This document shows positions 53,455 to 61,803 of a stretch of DNA of 64,000 nt, one piece after another. Position numbers and translations under genes: made by a program. Under the pieces are notes generated by a model. That model searched no databases. It saw only the letters and a list, made by a program, of their open reading frames with translations, and was not told the origin of the DNA. Source of the DNA: an uncultured Cohaesibacter sp. (lineage in GTDB: Bacteria > Pseudomonadota > Alphaproteobacteria > Rhizobiales > Cohaesibacteraceae); contig NZ_OY762905.1 of assembly GCF_963666525.1 (NCBI RefSeq), positions 1 to 64,000 of the forward strand. The letters are read 5' to 3'. The stretch's first letter is position 1. Each line of letters begins with the position of its first letter.

Positions 53455-54156
53455 TCAGCCGTTAAGCACCAGTTCGGTGAAACGGGTCAGCATGGTCTTT
53501 GCCTCATCGGCTTCATGGGCGGATGCCTTCAGCTCTTCGATGTCGGCACCGTCCAGCTCCATCCGCTCGCGGTTCTGTTCGAACCAGATCGGGGCCTGCG
53601 CCAGGGTGACTTCCGGATGGCCCTGAATGCCCCAGATATCCTCGTCCTTGTAGCGCCAGACATGGTTGGCACAATCGTCCGAGTAGGCCAGAATGGTCAT
53701 GTCCGGATGAGAGCCAAACACTTCGTCATTGTGCCAGACGAACATGTGCACGGTTTCGTGCAGATCCTTGGCAATCTTGTCGGTGCGAGCCGCTTCCGTG
53801 ACCGGCAGATCCTTGTAGCCGATCTCGCAGCTGGTACGCCGGAAAACCTGATCCTTGCCGCACAGTGCCGAGGCGAGGATCTGGTGACCAAAGCAAACAC
53901 CCAGCATCGGGATCTTCTTTTCAGCCGCCTCACGGATGAGATCATGCTCACGCAGGATGAAGTCGATCTCCTCATAGGCACCATGCGGGCTGCCAGACAG
54001 GAAGATGCCGTCATAGCCATCGAGGGAAAGCGGGAACTGGCCATCATAGGCCCAGAAGCGATCGACGTTGAGGCCCCAGGTTTCAAACCGTTCGTCGAGT
54101 TTGGCAACCGACTGCAAAGACCGGCCATTGCCCAAATATAAAAGACGTTTACCCAT
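53455..54156 (-). CDS. Class I glutamine amidotransferase-like protein
   Basis: A 233-residue stand-alone GATase1 domain. The catalytic triad is complete: Cys88 in the nucleophile elbow GVCFGHQ, His180 and Glu182 in GIQGHPE. FLSGSPHGAYEE near residue 52 resembles the oxyanion region of GMP-synthase-like amidotransferases. It hydrolyses glutamine or a gamma-glutamyl amide; no synthetase partner is adjacent, so a gamma-glutamyl hydrolase role (as in PuuD-type pathways) is a possible reading. The ATG at 54156 has AAGGAA upstream. Among the soluble enzymes of this operon it is the one with a fully canonical active site. Confidence 0.9.
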   Translation of the reverse strand: MGKRLLYLGNGRSLQSVAKLDERFETWGLNVDRFWAYDGQFPLSLDGYDGIFLSGSPHGAYEEIDFILREHDLIREAAEKKIPMLGVCFGHQILASALCGKDQVFRRTSCEIGYKDLPVTEAARTDKIAKDLHETVHMFVWHNDEVFGSHPDMTILAYSDDCANHVWRYKDEDIWGIQGHPEVTLAQAPIWFEQNRERMELDGADIEELKASAHEADEAKTMLTRFTELVLNG

Positions 54157-54234
54157 GGTGTGGGCATTCCTTGTTGTTGTTGGGAGCCCTGTCACTGTGA
54201 CGACAAGGGTCCGAAATTTCCAAGAGATCCGGCC

Positions 54235-55452
54235 TTAGCAGCGGAACAGTTCGATTGGCAGATCGGAAAAGACCTCCGGCTCCCCGGTTTCGCGGATGGC
54301 GAAGGTCTGGCCGATACCGGCAACAAGACCGGTGTCCGTGTCGGGGATCATGATATGCACGAAGAACACCATGCCCGGCTGCATGACGAGCGGGTTGCCC
54401 GAATAGATCATCGGCGGCACATCCATCCATGTCGGCTTGAATGTGCAGCCAAGGGCATAGCCACAGGCAGCATAACGGGCCTTGGCAAAGCCGCCCTTGT
54501 CGAGCACCCGGCGATGGATGTCATCAAGGGTTCCAAGCTCGCGACCGGGCAGGGCATTGGCCTTGATCTCCTCAAGAGCATCGCGGGCAACCCCCATCTG
54601 ACGTTCCTGACGCGGATCGACAGGCCCGACGGTCAGGGTATTCTCGATGCAGACATGATAGCGGCAATGGGACCCGGCCAGTTCCACCAGAATCTGGTCC
54701 TGTTCCTCAATCATATGGGCAATACCGGAATCTCGCCCGAACAGGGCCGCAGCTCCCGCGTTGATCATTGGTCCACCGGATGGTGTATCGCCACCAAGAG
54801 TTACCATGGCATCAAAGGCAGCTCCGATCAGGGCACTGTCCGGGATGCCCGGCTTGATGCGTTCAATGGTGGCCCGCACGGCGGCATCGGCGAGCTTGCC
54901 TGCGATGCGGACATGTTCCAGCTCGGCGGAGGATTTGACCAGCCGCAGCCCGCGAATGATCCACGAGCCGTCAGCGGTTTCGCAGAAGCCTTGCAGTGCC
55001 GCATCGACCGTGCGTCCATTGAAGGCAGTGAGCCCATAGGAGGCATATTCGATACCGACCTTCTTGCCCTTGAGGCCCTTTTCTTCAAGAATTCCGCGCA
55101 AGTCAATGGCCGGATTGGCATCTTCGGCATTGAGCCAGATGCGGACCTCGTCATAGAGCGAGGCAACTTCGGCCTGCCGCTTGTCCGGCGTGCGGGTCAA
55201 CACAACGGTTTCGCTGTCATCGGCGGTGATCACACCGGCCTGAAAGAACACATAGCCAGCCGTGTCAAAGCCGGTCAGCCAATAGTGGCTTTCCTGCGCG
55301 AAGACGAGCAGGGCATCGAGCCCTTCCTCCCGCATCCGCTTACGCGTTGCGGTGAGGCGAGCGGCGTATTCTTCAGCGGGAAACCGGAGCAAAACGTCCC
55401 GTCCGCTTTTGGTCTTTGCGGTATATTCTTTTGGAACAAACATCTCGGTCAC
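54235..55452 (-). CDS. M24 fold protein lacking canonical metal ligands, copy 2
   Basis: A 405-residue creatinase/prolidase-fold protein. The N-terminal domain has SHYWLTGFDTAGYVFFQ. In the catalytic domain the metal positions are replaced: ILVELAGSHCRYHVCIEN gives Glu for the first Asp and no second Asp, and the His/Glu region reads CGYALGCTFKPTWMDVPPM, followed by FFVHIMIPDTDTG. It is closely related to copy 3, which shares the GCTxxPTxMDVPPMIYSGNP segment, and more distant from copy 1. I choose GTG 55452 because GGAG lies 7 bases before it and it follows the previous stop by 4 bp; ATG 55443 is the alternative. Confidence 0.9.
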   Translation of the reverse strand: MTEMFVPKEYTAKTKSGRDVLLRFPAEEYAARLTATRKRMREEGLDALLVFAQESHYWLTGFDTAGYVFFQAGVITADDSETVVLTRTPDKRQAEVASLYDEVRIWLNAEDANPAIDLRGILEEKGLKGKKVGIEYASYGLTAFNGRTVDAALQGFCETADGSWIIRGLRLVKSSAELEHVRIAGKLADAAVRATIERIKPGIPDSALIGAAFDAMVTLGGDTPSGGPMINAGAAALFGRDSGIAHMIEEQDQILVELAGSHCRYHVCIENTLTVGPVDPRQERQMGVARDALEEIKANALPGRELGTLDDIHRRVLDKGGFAKARYAACGYALGCTFKPTWMDVPPMIYSGNPLVMQPGMVFFVHIMIPDTDTGLVAGIGQTFAIRETGEPEVFSDLPIELFRC

Positions 55453-55456
55453 GTGA

Positions 55457-56677
55457 CTACTCCATTTCACAGATATCGGCCATGGTCATCAGATAGACCC
55501 GGATCATGTCGAGATAGTCGACAATCTCGACCCGTTCATCCGGCATGGTATTGAACTTGCCACCCGGCCCGCAGACGACCCCTTCCATGCCGCCAACAGC
55601 CCATAGATGGCCAGCATCCGTGCCGAAATAGGCCGGAGGGGCAATGGCGCCGGTGGGCTGATCTTCACCGCGCACGGCCTTGTAGGCACCGTTGAGCGCA
55701 GTGACGATACGGGCATCCTTGGCAACCTCGAAGGCTGGCATGGTCGGTTGCCCTTTCCGGGTTTCCGGCGTCACGGTTGCCTTGAGGCCGGGGAAGCGCG
55801 CTTCCAGCTCATCAAGCTTCTTGCGCATATCCTTGACAGCATTTTCGCGGGTTTGGCCGGGTCCATAACGACCCGAGCCCTTGATGCGCACATAGTCGGC
55901 CACCTGCGGAGGGCGCCATTCATGCAGCTCCTTGCCAAGAGCTCCGTGCACCACGCCAACATGAACGCGGTTGACCGACCGGTGTTCCTCGGATGGCGCA
56001 TCCGAGAAGGTCATCTCGTTGAGTTCCGGGATAAGGGCACAGGCTGCCATAATGGCATCGACACCGGCTTCACGCTTGGAGAGATGACGGGTAATGCCTT
56101 CAAGCTCGATGGTGAAGGTGAACGCTGCCGCATGCATGGTGATTGCCTGCAGGTCGGACGGCTCGGAGTTGATGAAATAGTCAGCCCGGAGACCGGCATT
56201 CACCGCAGCCAGGGTGCCGATCCCGCCCTGCAATTCGCCGATCACATAGGTCAGGATGACATCACCCTTCAGCCGTTTACCATTGTCGATCAATGTCTTG
56301 ACAGCACAGAGCGAGGCCATGTCACCGGCCTTCATATTGGAAACGCCGATCCCATAGATGAACTCGTCATCAACGAGCCCACCCCACGGATCGACGGTCC
56401 AGCCTTCGGTAACCGGATTGGTGTCGAGATGGCCATTGAACAGCAGGCTCTTGCCGCCGCCGGTACCGCGCCAACGCCCGATGGCATTGACGCGGTCGCC
56501 CACCACAGGCATCAGTTCAACTTCCAGTCCCATCTTCTCCATGATCGATGCGACATGCTCGGCCAGTTTGCGCTCGCCTTCGGTTTCCGAATAGCTCTTG
56601 TGGCTGACGACGTCGGACAGAATGTCGATACAGGTTTTGTCATCAAGATTGCGCGCCAGATCGAGGGCTTCACTCAT
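55457..56677 (-). CDS. M20 (ArgE/DapE fold) protein with altered second metal site
   Basis: A 406-residue M20-family amidohydrolase homologue with catalytic and lid domains. H83 and D85 of FNGHLDTNP are present, but the bridging Asp is N114 (GVSNMKAGDM instead of xxDMKGG), the Glu-Glu pair is E148-L149 (IGELQGG), E172 is kept (SEPSD) and the last His is N376 (FNTMPDERV). Metal site 2 should therefore be missing. It may use a single metal, bind rather than cleave, or represent a new activity. The start at 56677 has GGAG 7 bases upstream and overlaps the transporter ATPase gene by 8 bp, tying it to the uptake system. Confidence 0.91.
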   Translation of the reverse strand: MSEALDLARNLDDKTCIDILSDVVSHKSYSETEGERKLAEHVASIMEKMGLEVELMPVVGDRVNAIGRWRGTGGGKSLLFNGHLDTNPVTEGWTVDPWGGLVDDEFIYGIGVSNMKAGDMASLCAVKTLIDNGKRLKGDVILTYVIGELQGGIGTLAAVNAGLRADYFINSEPSDLQAITMHAAAFTFTIELEGITRHLSKREAGVDAIMAACALIPELNEMTFSDAPSEEHRSVNRVHVGVVHGALGKELHEWRPPQVADYVRIKGSGRYGPGQTRENAVKDMRKKLDELEARFPGLKATVTPETRKGQPTMPAFEVAKDARIVTALNGAYKAVRGEDQPTGAIAPPAYFGTDAGHLWAVGGMEGVVCGPGGKFNTMPDERVEIVDYLDMIRVYLMTMADICEME

Positions 56678-58382
56678 CATTTTGCTCCGTTTCATATACG
56701 CCGAGCGAAACCTGAACAGGCACTGCGTCGAGTAGGGCTCTGGTGTAGGGATTGCGATCCTCTGCCTGTGCGTCCTCGCGGTCGAACAGGTCAACCAGCC
56801 GACCATGCTGCATGACAGCAATGCGATGGGCGATCTGGCGGATCAGGTTGAGATCGTGGGTAATGAAGATACAGGCCGTGCCCGTGTCTTTCTGAAGGTT
56901 GACAAGCAGCTCCGTCACCGAAGCCTGCACCGACACGTCGAGCGCAGCGGTCACCTCGTCACAGATCACCAGTTCGGGCTCGGCCGCAAAGGCACGGGCA
57001 ATGGCCACTCGCTGTTTCTCGCCGCCGGAAAGCTGATGCGGCAACCGGTCGGCATAGTCAGCGGGCAGTCGCACCAGTTCAAGCAGTTCCCGGACCCGGT
57101 TCTTGATCTCGGAAGCAGGCACGACTTTATAGAGGTGCAACGGGCGCGACAGGATCGTGCCGATAGTCTGGCGCGGGTTGAGCGAGGCGTCGGGATGCTG
57201 GAACACGATCTGGACCTTGCGACGATAATCGCGCGAGATCTCCTTGCGTCCCTTGACCGAAATGTCGCCGAACTTCACCGCTCCAGTGAAATCATTGAGC
57301 CCGGTCAGGGCCTTGGCGATTGTCGACTTGCCCGATCCACTTTCGCCAACGATGCCCAGAAGCTCCCCGGGGCGGACGCTCAGAGAGACATCCTTGGCGC
57401 CCCAGAAAATCTGGTCTTCCTCCGGCTTGGCCTTCAGAACCTTTTCCTTGAAGGTGAGGGGCGAATAGCGCACGCTGACCTTGTCCAGCGAGAGCAGAGG
57501 GGCTGTCGTTTCGGGCTTTGCCACTCCCAACCAGCGGTCTGGGTGGGGCACGGAACTGATCAGGCGCTTGGTGTAGCCGTCCTGCGGGTTGTTGAACACC
57601 TCGTTGACCGGGCCATGTTCGACCAGATCGCCATGATGCAACACCGACACCTTGTCGGCGATGCGCGAAACCAGCCCCAGATCGTGCGAAATGTAGAGAG
57701 CGGAAACATGGGTTTCCTCCCGCAGACGGTTGAACAGGTCAAGGATCTGTCGGGCCGTCAGGATATCCAGCGCGGTCGTCGGCTCATCGAAGATGATCAG
57801 CTCCGGTTCGCAGGCAAAGGCGGTGGCAATCACCACGCGCTGCTTCTCGCCACCGGATGCCTCGTGGGGATAGCGATCCAGCATTTCCTTCGGACGCGTA
57901 ATGCCGGTTCGGGCCAGTGCCGCTTCCGCCTCTGCACGCGCCTCGGCCTTGGTCAGACCGCGATGAGCCATCAGCACTTCGGAAATCTGTTCCCCGATGC
58001 GCATCGTCGGATTGAGCGAGGTCGATGGGTCCTGAAAGACCATGGAAATACGCTGGCCGCGGATGTCGATCATCTGACGAGGCGACATCTCGAGGAGTTC
58101 CTGGCCGGCAAGTCGGATCGCACCATGCGTTTCGATGGCATTGGGCGGCAGATAGCGCATGATGGACCAGGCCATAGAAGACTTGCCCGATCCGCTTTCG
58201 CCCACCAAGCCGTGGGTTTCACCCGGAGCGATCTCCAGATTGATGTTGTTGAGCGCCTTGACCGGCCCGTTGCTGGTGGCATAGGCGAGGGAATAGTTGC
58301 GGATGGAAAGTCGCGGAGCCGTAGCATCGAAGACCGCCGCCTTTTCCCTTGCCGGGTGGCTGTTGACATGGGTTGCTGACAT
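56670..58382 (-). CDS. Dipeptide/oligopeptide-type ABC transporter, fused OppD-OppF ATPase
   Basis: A 570-residue protein joining two complete ATPase domains. Domain 1 (about 25-275) has Walker A GESGSGKSS, signature ASGGEKQR and Walker B LIIFDEPTTALD. Domain 2 (about 300-560) has GESGSGKST, LSGGEKQRVAIARAF and LVICDEVTAALD. Each domain ends with the peptide-transporter extension. It powers the two permeases encoded upstream. AAGGAG is 6 bases before ATG 58382, which shares one base with the preceding stop. Fused DF ATPases are common in transporters for peptides, opines, nickel and similar compounds. Confidence 0.95.
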   Translation of the reverse strand: MSATHVNSHPAREKAAVFDATAPRLSIRNYSLAYATSNGPVKALNNINLEIAPGETHGLVGESGSGKSSMAWSIMRYLPPNAIETHGAIRLAGQELLEMSPRQMIDIRGQRISMVFQDPSTSLNPTMRIGEQISEVLMAHRGLTKAEARAEAEAALARTGITRPKEMLDRYPHEASGGEKQRVVIATAFACEPELIIFDEPTTALDILTARQILDLFNRLREETHVSALYISHDLGLVSRIADKVSVLHHGDLVEHGPVNEVFNNPQDGYTKRLISSVPHPDRWLGVAKPETTAPLLSLDKVSVRYSPLTFKEKVLKAKPEEDQIFWGAKDVSLSVRPGELLGIVGESGSGKSTIAKALTGLNDFTGAVKFGDISVKGRKEISRDYRRKVQIVFQHPDASLNPRQTIGTILSRPLHLYKVVPASEIKNRVRELLELVRLPADYADRLPHQLSGGEKQRVAIARAFAAEPELVICDEVTAALDVSVQASVTELLVNLQKDTGTACIFITHDLNLIRQIAHRIAVMQHGRLVDLFDREDAQAEDRNPYTRALLDAVPVQVSLGVYETEQNDE

Positions 58383-59200
58383 CAATGGCTCCTTCGAGGG
58401 TCAAGGCTGTCGCGCAGGGCATCGCCAAACAGGTTGAAACCGAGCGCGGACATGGCAATGAACATGCCGGGAATAGCCACACACCATGGATTGCGGAACA
58501 TGAATTGACGTGCTTCGGCAACCATCAACCCCCATTCTGTGCTCGGAGGCTGCGCCCCAAGCCCAAGAAAGCCGAGGGTGGCGCCAATCATGATGGCAAA
58601 GGACACGCGGATGGTGGATTCCACGATGATGGGACCAAGCGCATTGGGTAGCACTTCGCGGACCACGATGTAGATTCCGGATTCCCCGCGCGCCACGGCA
58701 GCGCGGACATAATCACGGGTTCGCACCGACAGCACGGCACTGCGCGAGATGCGCGCCATGCCGGGCGCAAAGGCAACGGCGACCGCCAGCATGGCCTGCC
58801 CCATGCCACCGCCAAGCACGGTGACGATCAGCAGCGTGAACAGCAGTTCCGGTACGGCAAGCAGACCGTCCAGAATGCGCATGATGGCATTGTCGACCCA
58901 ACCGCCTGCGACACCGGCCACAACACCGATGACTGCACCGATGCTGACGCCGAGCAATGTTGCGAACACACCGAACAGAACGGTCGTCGGAGCGCCATTG
59001 AGAATCCGTGACAACAGATCGCGACCGAACTGGTCCGTTCCCAGAAGATGGGTCATCGACGGTCCCTGAAGCCGGTTCAGGGCATCGAAGGCCTGTGGGT
59101 CATAGGGAGCAAGCAACGGACCGGCAATGGCGATTGCCAGCGTGAAGAGCAGAAGAACGACGCCAACGAGAGCGTTGGGTGCCAGAAAGCTTTTAGGCAT
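58382..59200 (-). CDS. Dipeptide-type ABC transporter permease (DppC-like)
   Basis: A 272-residue permease with six helices. RLQGPSMTHLLGTDQFGRDLLSR near residue 40 is the DppC/OppC periplasmic signature (shortened: HLLGTDQFGRDLLSR), and RTRDYVRAAVARGES is the EAA loop that contacts the ATPase. It overlaps the DppB-like gene by 8 bp and is paired with it in the membrane channel. Confidence 0.95.
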   Translation of the reverse strand: MPKSFLAPNALVGVVLLLFTLAIAIAGPLLAPYDPQAFDALNRLQGPSMTHLLGTDQFGRDLLSRILNGAPTTVLFGVFATLLGVSIGAVIGVVAGVAGGWVDNAIMRILDGLLAVPELLFTLLIVTVLGGGMGQAMLAVAVAFAPGMARISRSAVLSVRTRDYVRAAVARGESGIYIVVREVLPNALGPIIVESTIRVSFAIMIGATLGFLGLGAQPPSTEWGLMVAEARQFMFRNPWCVAIPGMFIAMSALGFNLFGDALRDSLDPRRSH

Positions 59201-60143
59201 AGCGAACCCTTGGATCGAGTATGGCGATGATCACATCCGAAAGGAAGTTGGACAGGGCGTAGACTGTGGCAAGAAGCAGGGTTACGGCCTGAATGACCGG
59301 CAGATCCCGGTTCTCCAGAGCGTAGATCAAAAGGCGCCCCAACCCCGGCCATGCAAAGATTTCCTCGACGACGATAATGCCGCCGAGCAGATAGCCGATA
59401 TCCAGCGAAATGACCGCAACGGCAGGTGCCAGCGAGTTCGGCAGGGCGTGACGCCAGATCACCCGCTTTTCATTGAGCCCCTTGAGGCGCGCTGCGCGAA
59501 TGAAATCCGATGACAGAACCTCGGACATTTCCGACCGCACCTGACGGGAAATATGCGCCATCAGCACCAGGCCGAGCGTGACTGCAGGCAGCACGACATG
59601 GGCAAGGAAATCCGGAATGCTGACCCACGGAGCGGTAAAACCACCGGCCGGGAATATACCCGTCTTTGGCGCAGCGAAAACGACCAGCAACAGCGTTGCC
59701 GTCACGAATTCCGGCAAGGCCGATCCCATGTAGCTGAAGACAGCCAACAGGAGATCCATCACCTTGCCACGGCTGACCGCAGCGATGGCTCCAAGAGGGA
59801 TCGCGATGATGGTAACCAGCACAAGCGCCGTTCCTGCCAGCACGGCGGAATTGACGAAAGCTTCGCCAACAACGTCCGATACGGGCAGGGATAGACGCAA
59901 TGACATGCCGAAGTCACCGTGAATGACGCCGCTCACCCAGCTCAGATACTGCATGTACCAGGGCAGGTCGAGATGAAGCTGCTTCTCCAACGCCGCCACC
60001 GCATCGGGCGTAGCATATTCGCCCAATATCATGATGGCGGCGTTGCCCGGGAGCACCGCCGTAATCGCGAAAACCGCAAAAGTGACGATGACCAGAACAA
60101 GGAGAATGGACAGCAACCGGCGGAATAGATATCCGATTGTCAT
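59193..60143 (-). CDS. Dipeptide-type ABC transporter permease (DppB-like)
   Basis: A 316-residue permease with six helices. TIGYLFRRLLSILLVLVIVT opens the first helix, FGMSLRLSLPVSDVV is the periplasmic landmark and DFIRAARLKGLNEKRV is the EAA loop. It lies 18 bp after the binding-protein gene and overlaps the DppC-like gene by 8 bp. It has no unusual feature. Confidence 0.95.
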   Translation of the reverse strand: MTIGYLFRRLLSILLVLVIVTFAVFAITAVLPGNAAIMILGEYATPDAVAALEKQLHLDLPWYMQYLSWVSGVIHGDFGMSLRLSLPVSDVVGEAFVNSAVLAGTALVLVTIIAIPLGAIAAVSRGKVMDLLLAVFSYMGSALPEFVTATLLLVVFAAPKTGIFPAGGFTAPWVSIPDFLAHVVLPAVTLGLVLMAHISRQVRSEMSEVLSSDFIRAARLKGLNEKRVIWRHALPNSLAPAVAVISLDIGYLLGGIIVVEEIFAWPGLGRLLIYALENRDLPVIQAVTLLLATVYALSNFLSDVIIAILDPRVRYA

Positions 60144-60161
60144 GTCAGTTCAAGTCTCGGC

Positions 60162-61706
60162 CTATTTGTCCAACCAGACGTTTTCGAAGTAGAAATAGCG
60201 GTTGATCGGAGCCAGATTGTAGCCCTCGGTCTTGTCGCTGGATGCGGTCAGAAGGTCTTCCCAGAACGGGATGATATAGACCTGGTCATCGAGCATCATC
60301 TGCTGAGCCTTGGCATAGATTTCCGCACGTTTGGCAGGATCGAGAGTTGCGCGGCCTTCATCAACAAGAGCGTCGAACTCCTTGTTCTTCCAGGCGGAGT
60401 CTTCATAAGACGCATCGGAAGTCATGAGCAGGCGGAAGGCCGCGTCAGCGGTCGGCTGCATGCCCCAGTAACCGATGTAGAAGTCGCCCTTCATCCAGAC
60501 ATTGGCCAGATAGGTGTCGTGCGGCATGGTTTCGACCTCGATGTCGAAGCCCGCTGGCAGAGCCATCTGCTTGATGGCAACAGCAACCTGCGCACGAATG
60601 GCAGGACGGTTGGAAGCAACCATGGTGACCTTGAGGCCATCCGGATACCCGGCTTCGGCCAGCAGGGCCTTTGCGGCTGCAGGATCATACGGGATTTCCG
60701 GAGAGTCGATGACATACTGATATTCCGGCGACAGGATGTTGTCATAGGCCGGACGGCCCAAACCTTCCAGAATGACATCCACCAGCATCTGGCGGTCAAC
60801 AGCCATGGCCAGTGCCTTGCGCACACGAACATCGCTCCATGGCTTGGCGTCGTGACGCATCACCACGTTGACGAAACGGCCTGACGGAATACGTTTGGCT
60901 TCAATGCCAGCAGACCCGGCGATACGCTCATAATCGGCCTGCTGAACCGTCAGCATGACGTCCATCTGGCCATTGAGGAAGTTGGCGGTTTCAGCGGCAA
61001 GATCAGGGAAGAGATGCATTTCAACCGCATCAAGATAGGGTTTGCCAGGGATGAAGTAGCTCTCGTTCTTGACCAGACGGACCATCTGGGCGCTGTCGTA
61101 GGTTTCCAGCTTGAAGGGACCAGTACCGTTGACGGTGGTTTCCAGCGTTGCCGGATCAGCTTCCAGCGCCTTGCGCGACACGATGCGGGCGTTGGCATGG
61201 GCAGTGGCCGTCGGAAGGTCGGCAAACGGAGACTTGAGCTTGAACACAACCGTCAGATCATCGGCAGCGGTGACACTGTCGATCATGGTCAGAACCGAAC
61301 GGGCAGAGGCCGGACGATCCGGATTGAGGATGGCTTCGTAGGTCGCGACCACATCATCGGCGGTCAATGCGGAGCCATCATGGAAGGTAATACCCTTGCG
61401 CAGCTTGAACGTGAAGACGGTTGCGCCCTCGCTGCCTTCCCAGCTTTCAGCCAGATCGGCCATCGGCTTGTTGTCGACGCCAATGCGGGTAAGACCGGAA
61501 TAGAGCATGTCGAGACACGGATATTCGGCCGGTCCGGACAGGGTCAGCGGGTTCAGCGTTGCAATACGGGTGGAATGGCTGACCTTCAGAATGCCCCCGG
61601 CCTTCGGGGTAGCGGCAGAAGCCATGCCGATGCTGGTCATGGGAATAAGGCCGGCTGCGGCCATGCCCAACATTACTCCGCGGCGGGAAATCGTAAATTT
61701 GCTCAT
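60162..61706 (-). CDS. Family 5 ABC transporter solute-binding protein with a Tat-like signal
   Basis: A 514-residue periplasmic binding protein of the DppA/OppA/NikA family. The N-terminus carries SRRGVMLGM with Arg8-Arg9, followed by a hydrophobic stretch and ASA at about 31, a twin-arginine type signal, which implies export after cytoplasmic folding. GGILKVSHSTRIATLNPL begins the mature domain and ITFHDGSALTADDVVATYEAIL is a conserved landmark (given as residues 106-127). It defines the specificity of the operon's importer. Ligands of this family include peptides, opines, glutathione and nickel chelates; none can be chosen here. Confidence 0.94.
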   Translation of the reverse strand: MSKFTISRRGVMLGMAAAGLIPMTSIGMASAATPKAGGILKVSHSTRIATLNPLTLSGPAEYPCLDMLYSGLTRIGVDNKPMADLAESWEGSEGATVFTFKLRKGITFHDGSALTADDVVATYEAILNPDRPASARSVLTMIDSVTAADDLTVVFKLKSPFADLPTATAHANARIVSRKALEADPATLETTVNGTGPFKLETYDSAQMVRLVKNESYFIPGKPYLDAVEMHLFPDLAAETANFLNGQMDVMLTVQQADYERIAGSAGIEAKRIPSGRFVNVVMRHDAKPWSDVRVRKALAMAVDRQMLVDVILEGLGRPAYDNILSPEYQYVIDSPEIPYDPAAAKALLAEAGYPDGLKVTMVASNRPAIRAQVAVAIKQMALPAGFDIEVETMPHDTYLANVWMKGDFYIGYWGMQPTADAAFRLLMTSDASYEDSAWKNKEFDALVDEGRATLDPAKRAEIYAKAQQMMLDDQVYIIPFWEDLLTASSDKTEGYNLAPINRYFYFENVWLDK

Positions 61707-61803
61707 TGTGCCCTCATGAGGTTGATTACACGTTCGTAATTGGGTTGGTGATTTATGTTTTTGTTATGCTGTTTTGCTTTTGTCTTATTGGAAGTTCGGC
61801 CCG

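Noticed and set aside
54160..58379. Long rightward open frames opposite M24 copy 2, the M20 gene and the OppDF ATPase
   Set aside because: Antisense shadows of strongly supported minus-strand genes; no ribosome-binding sequences or domains.
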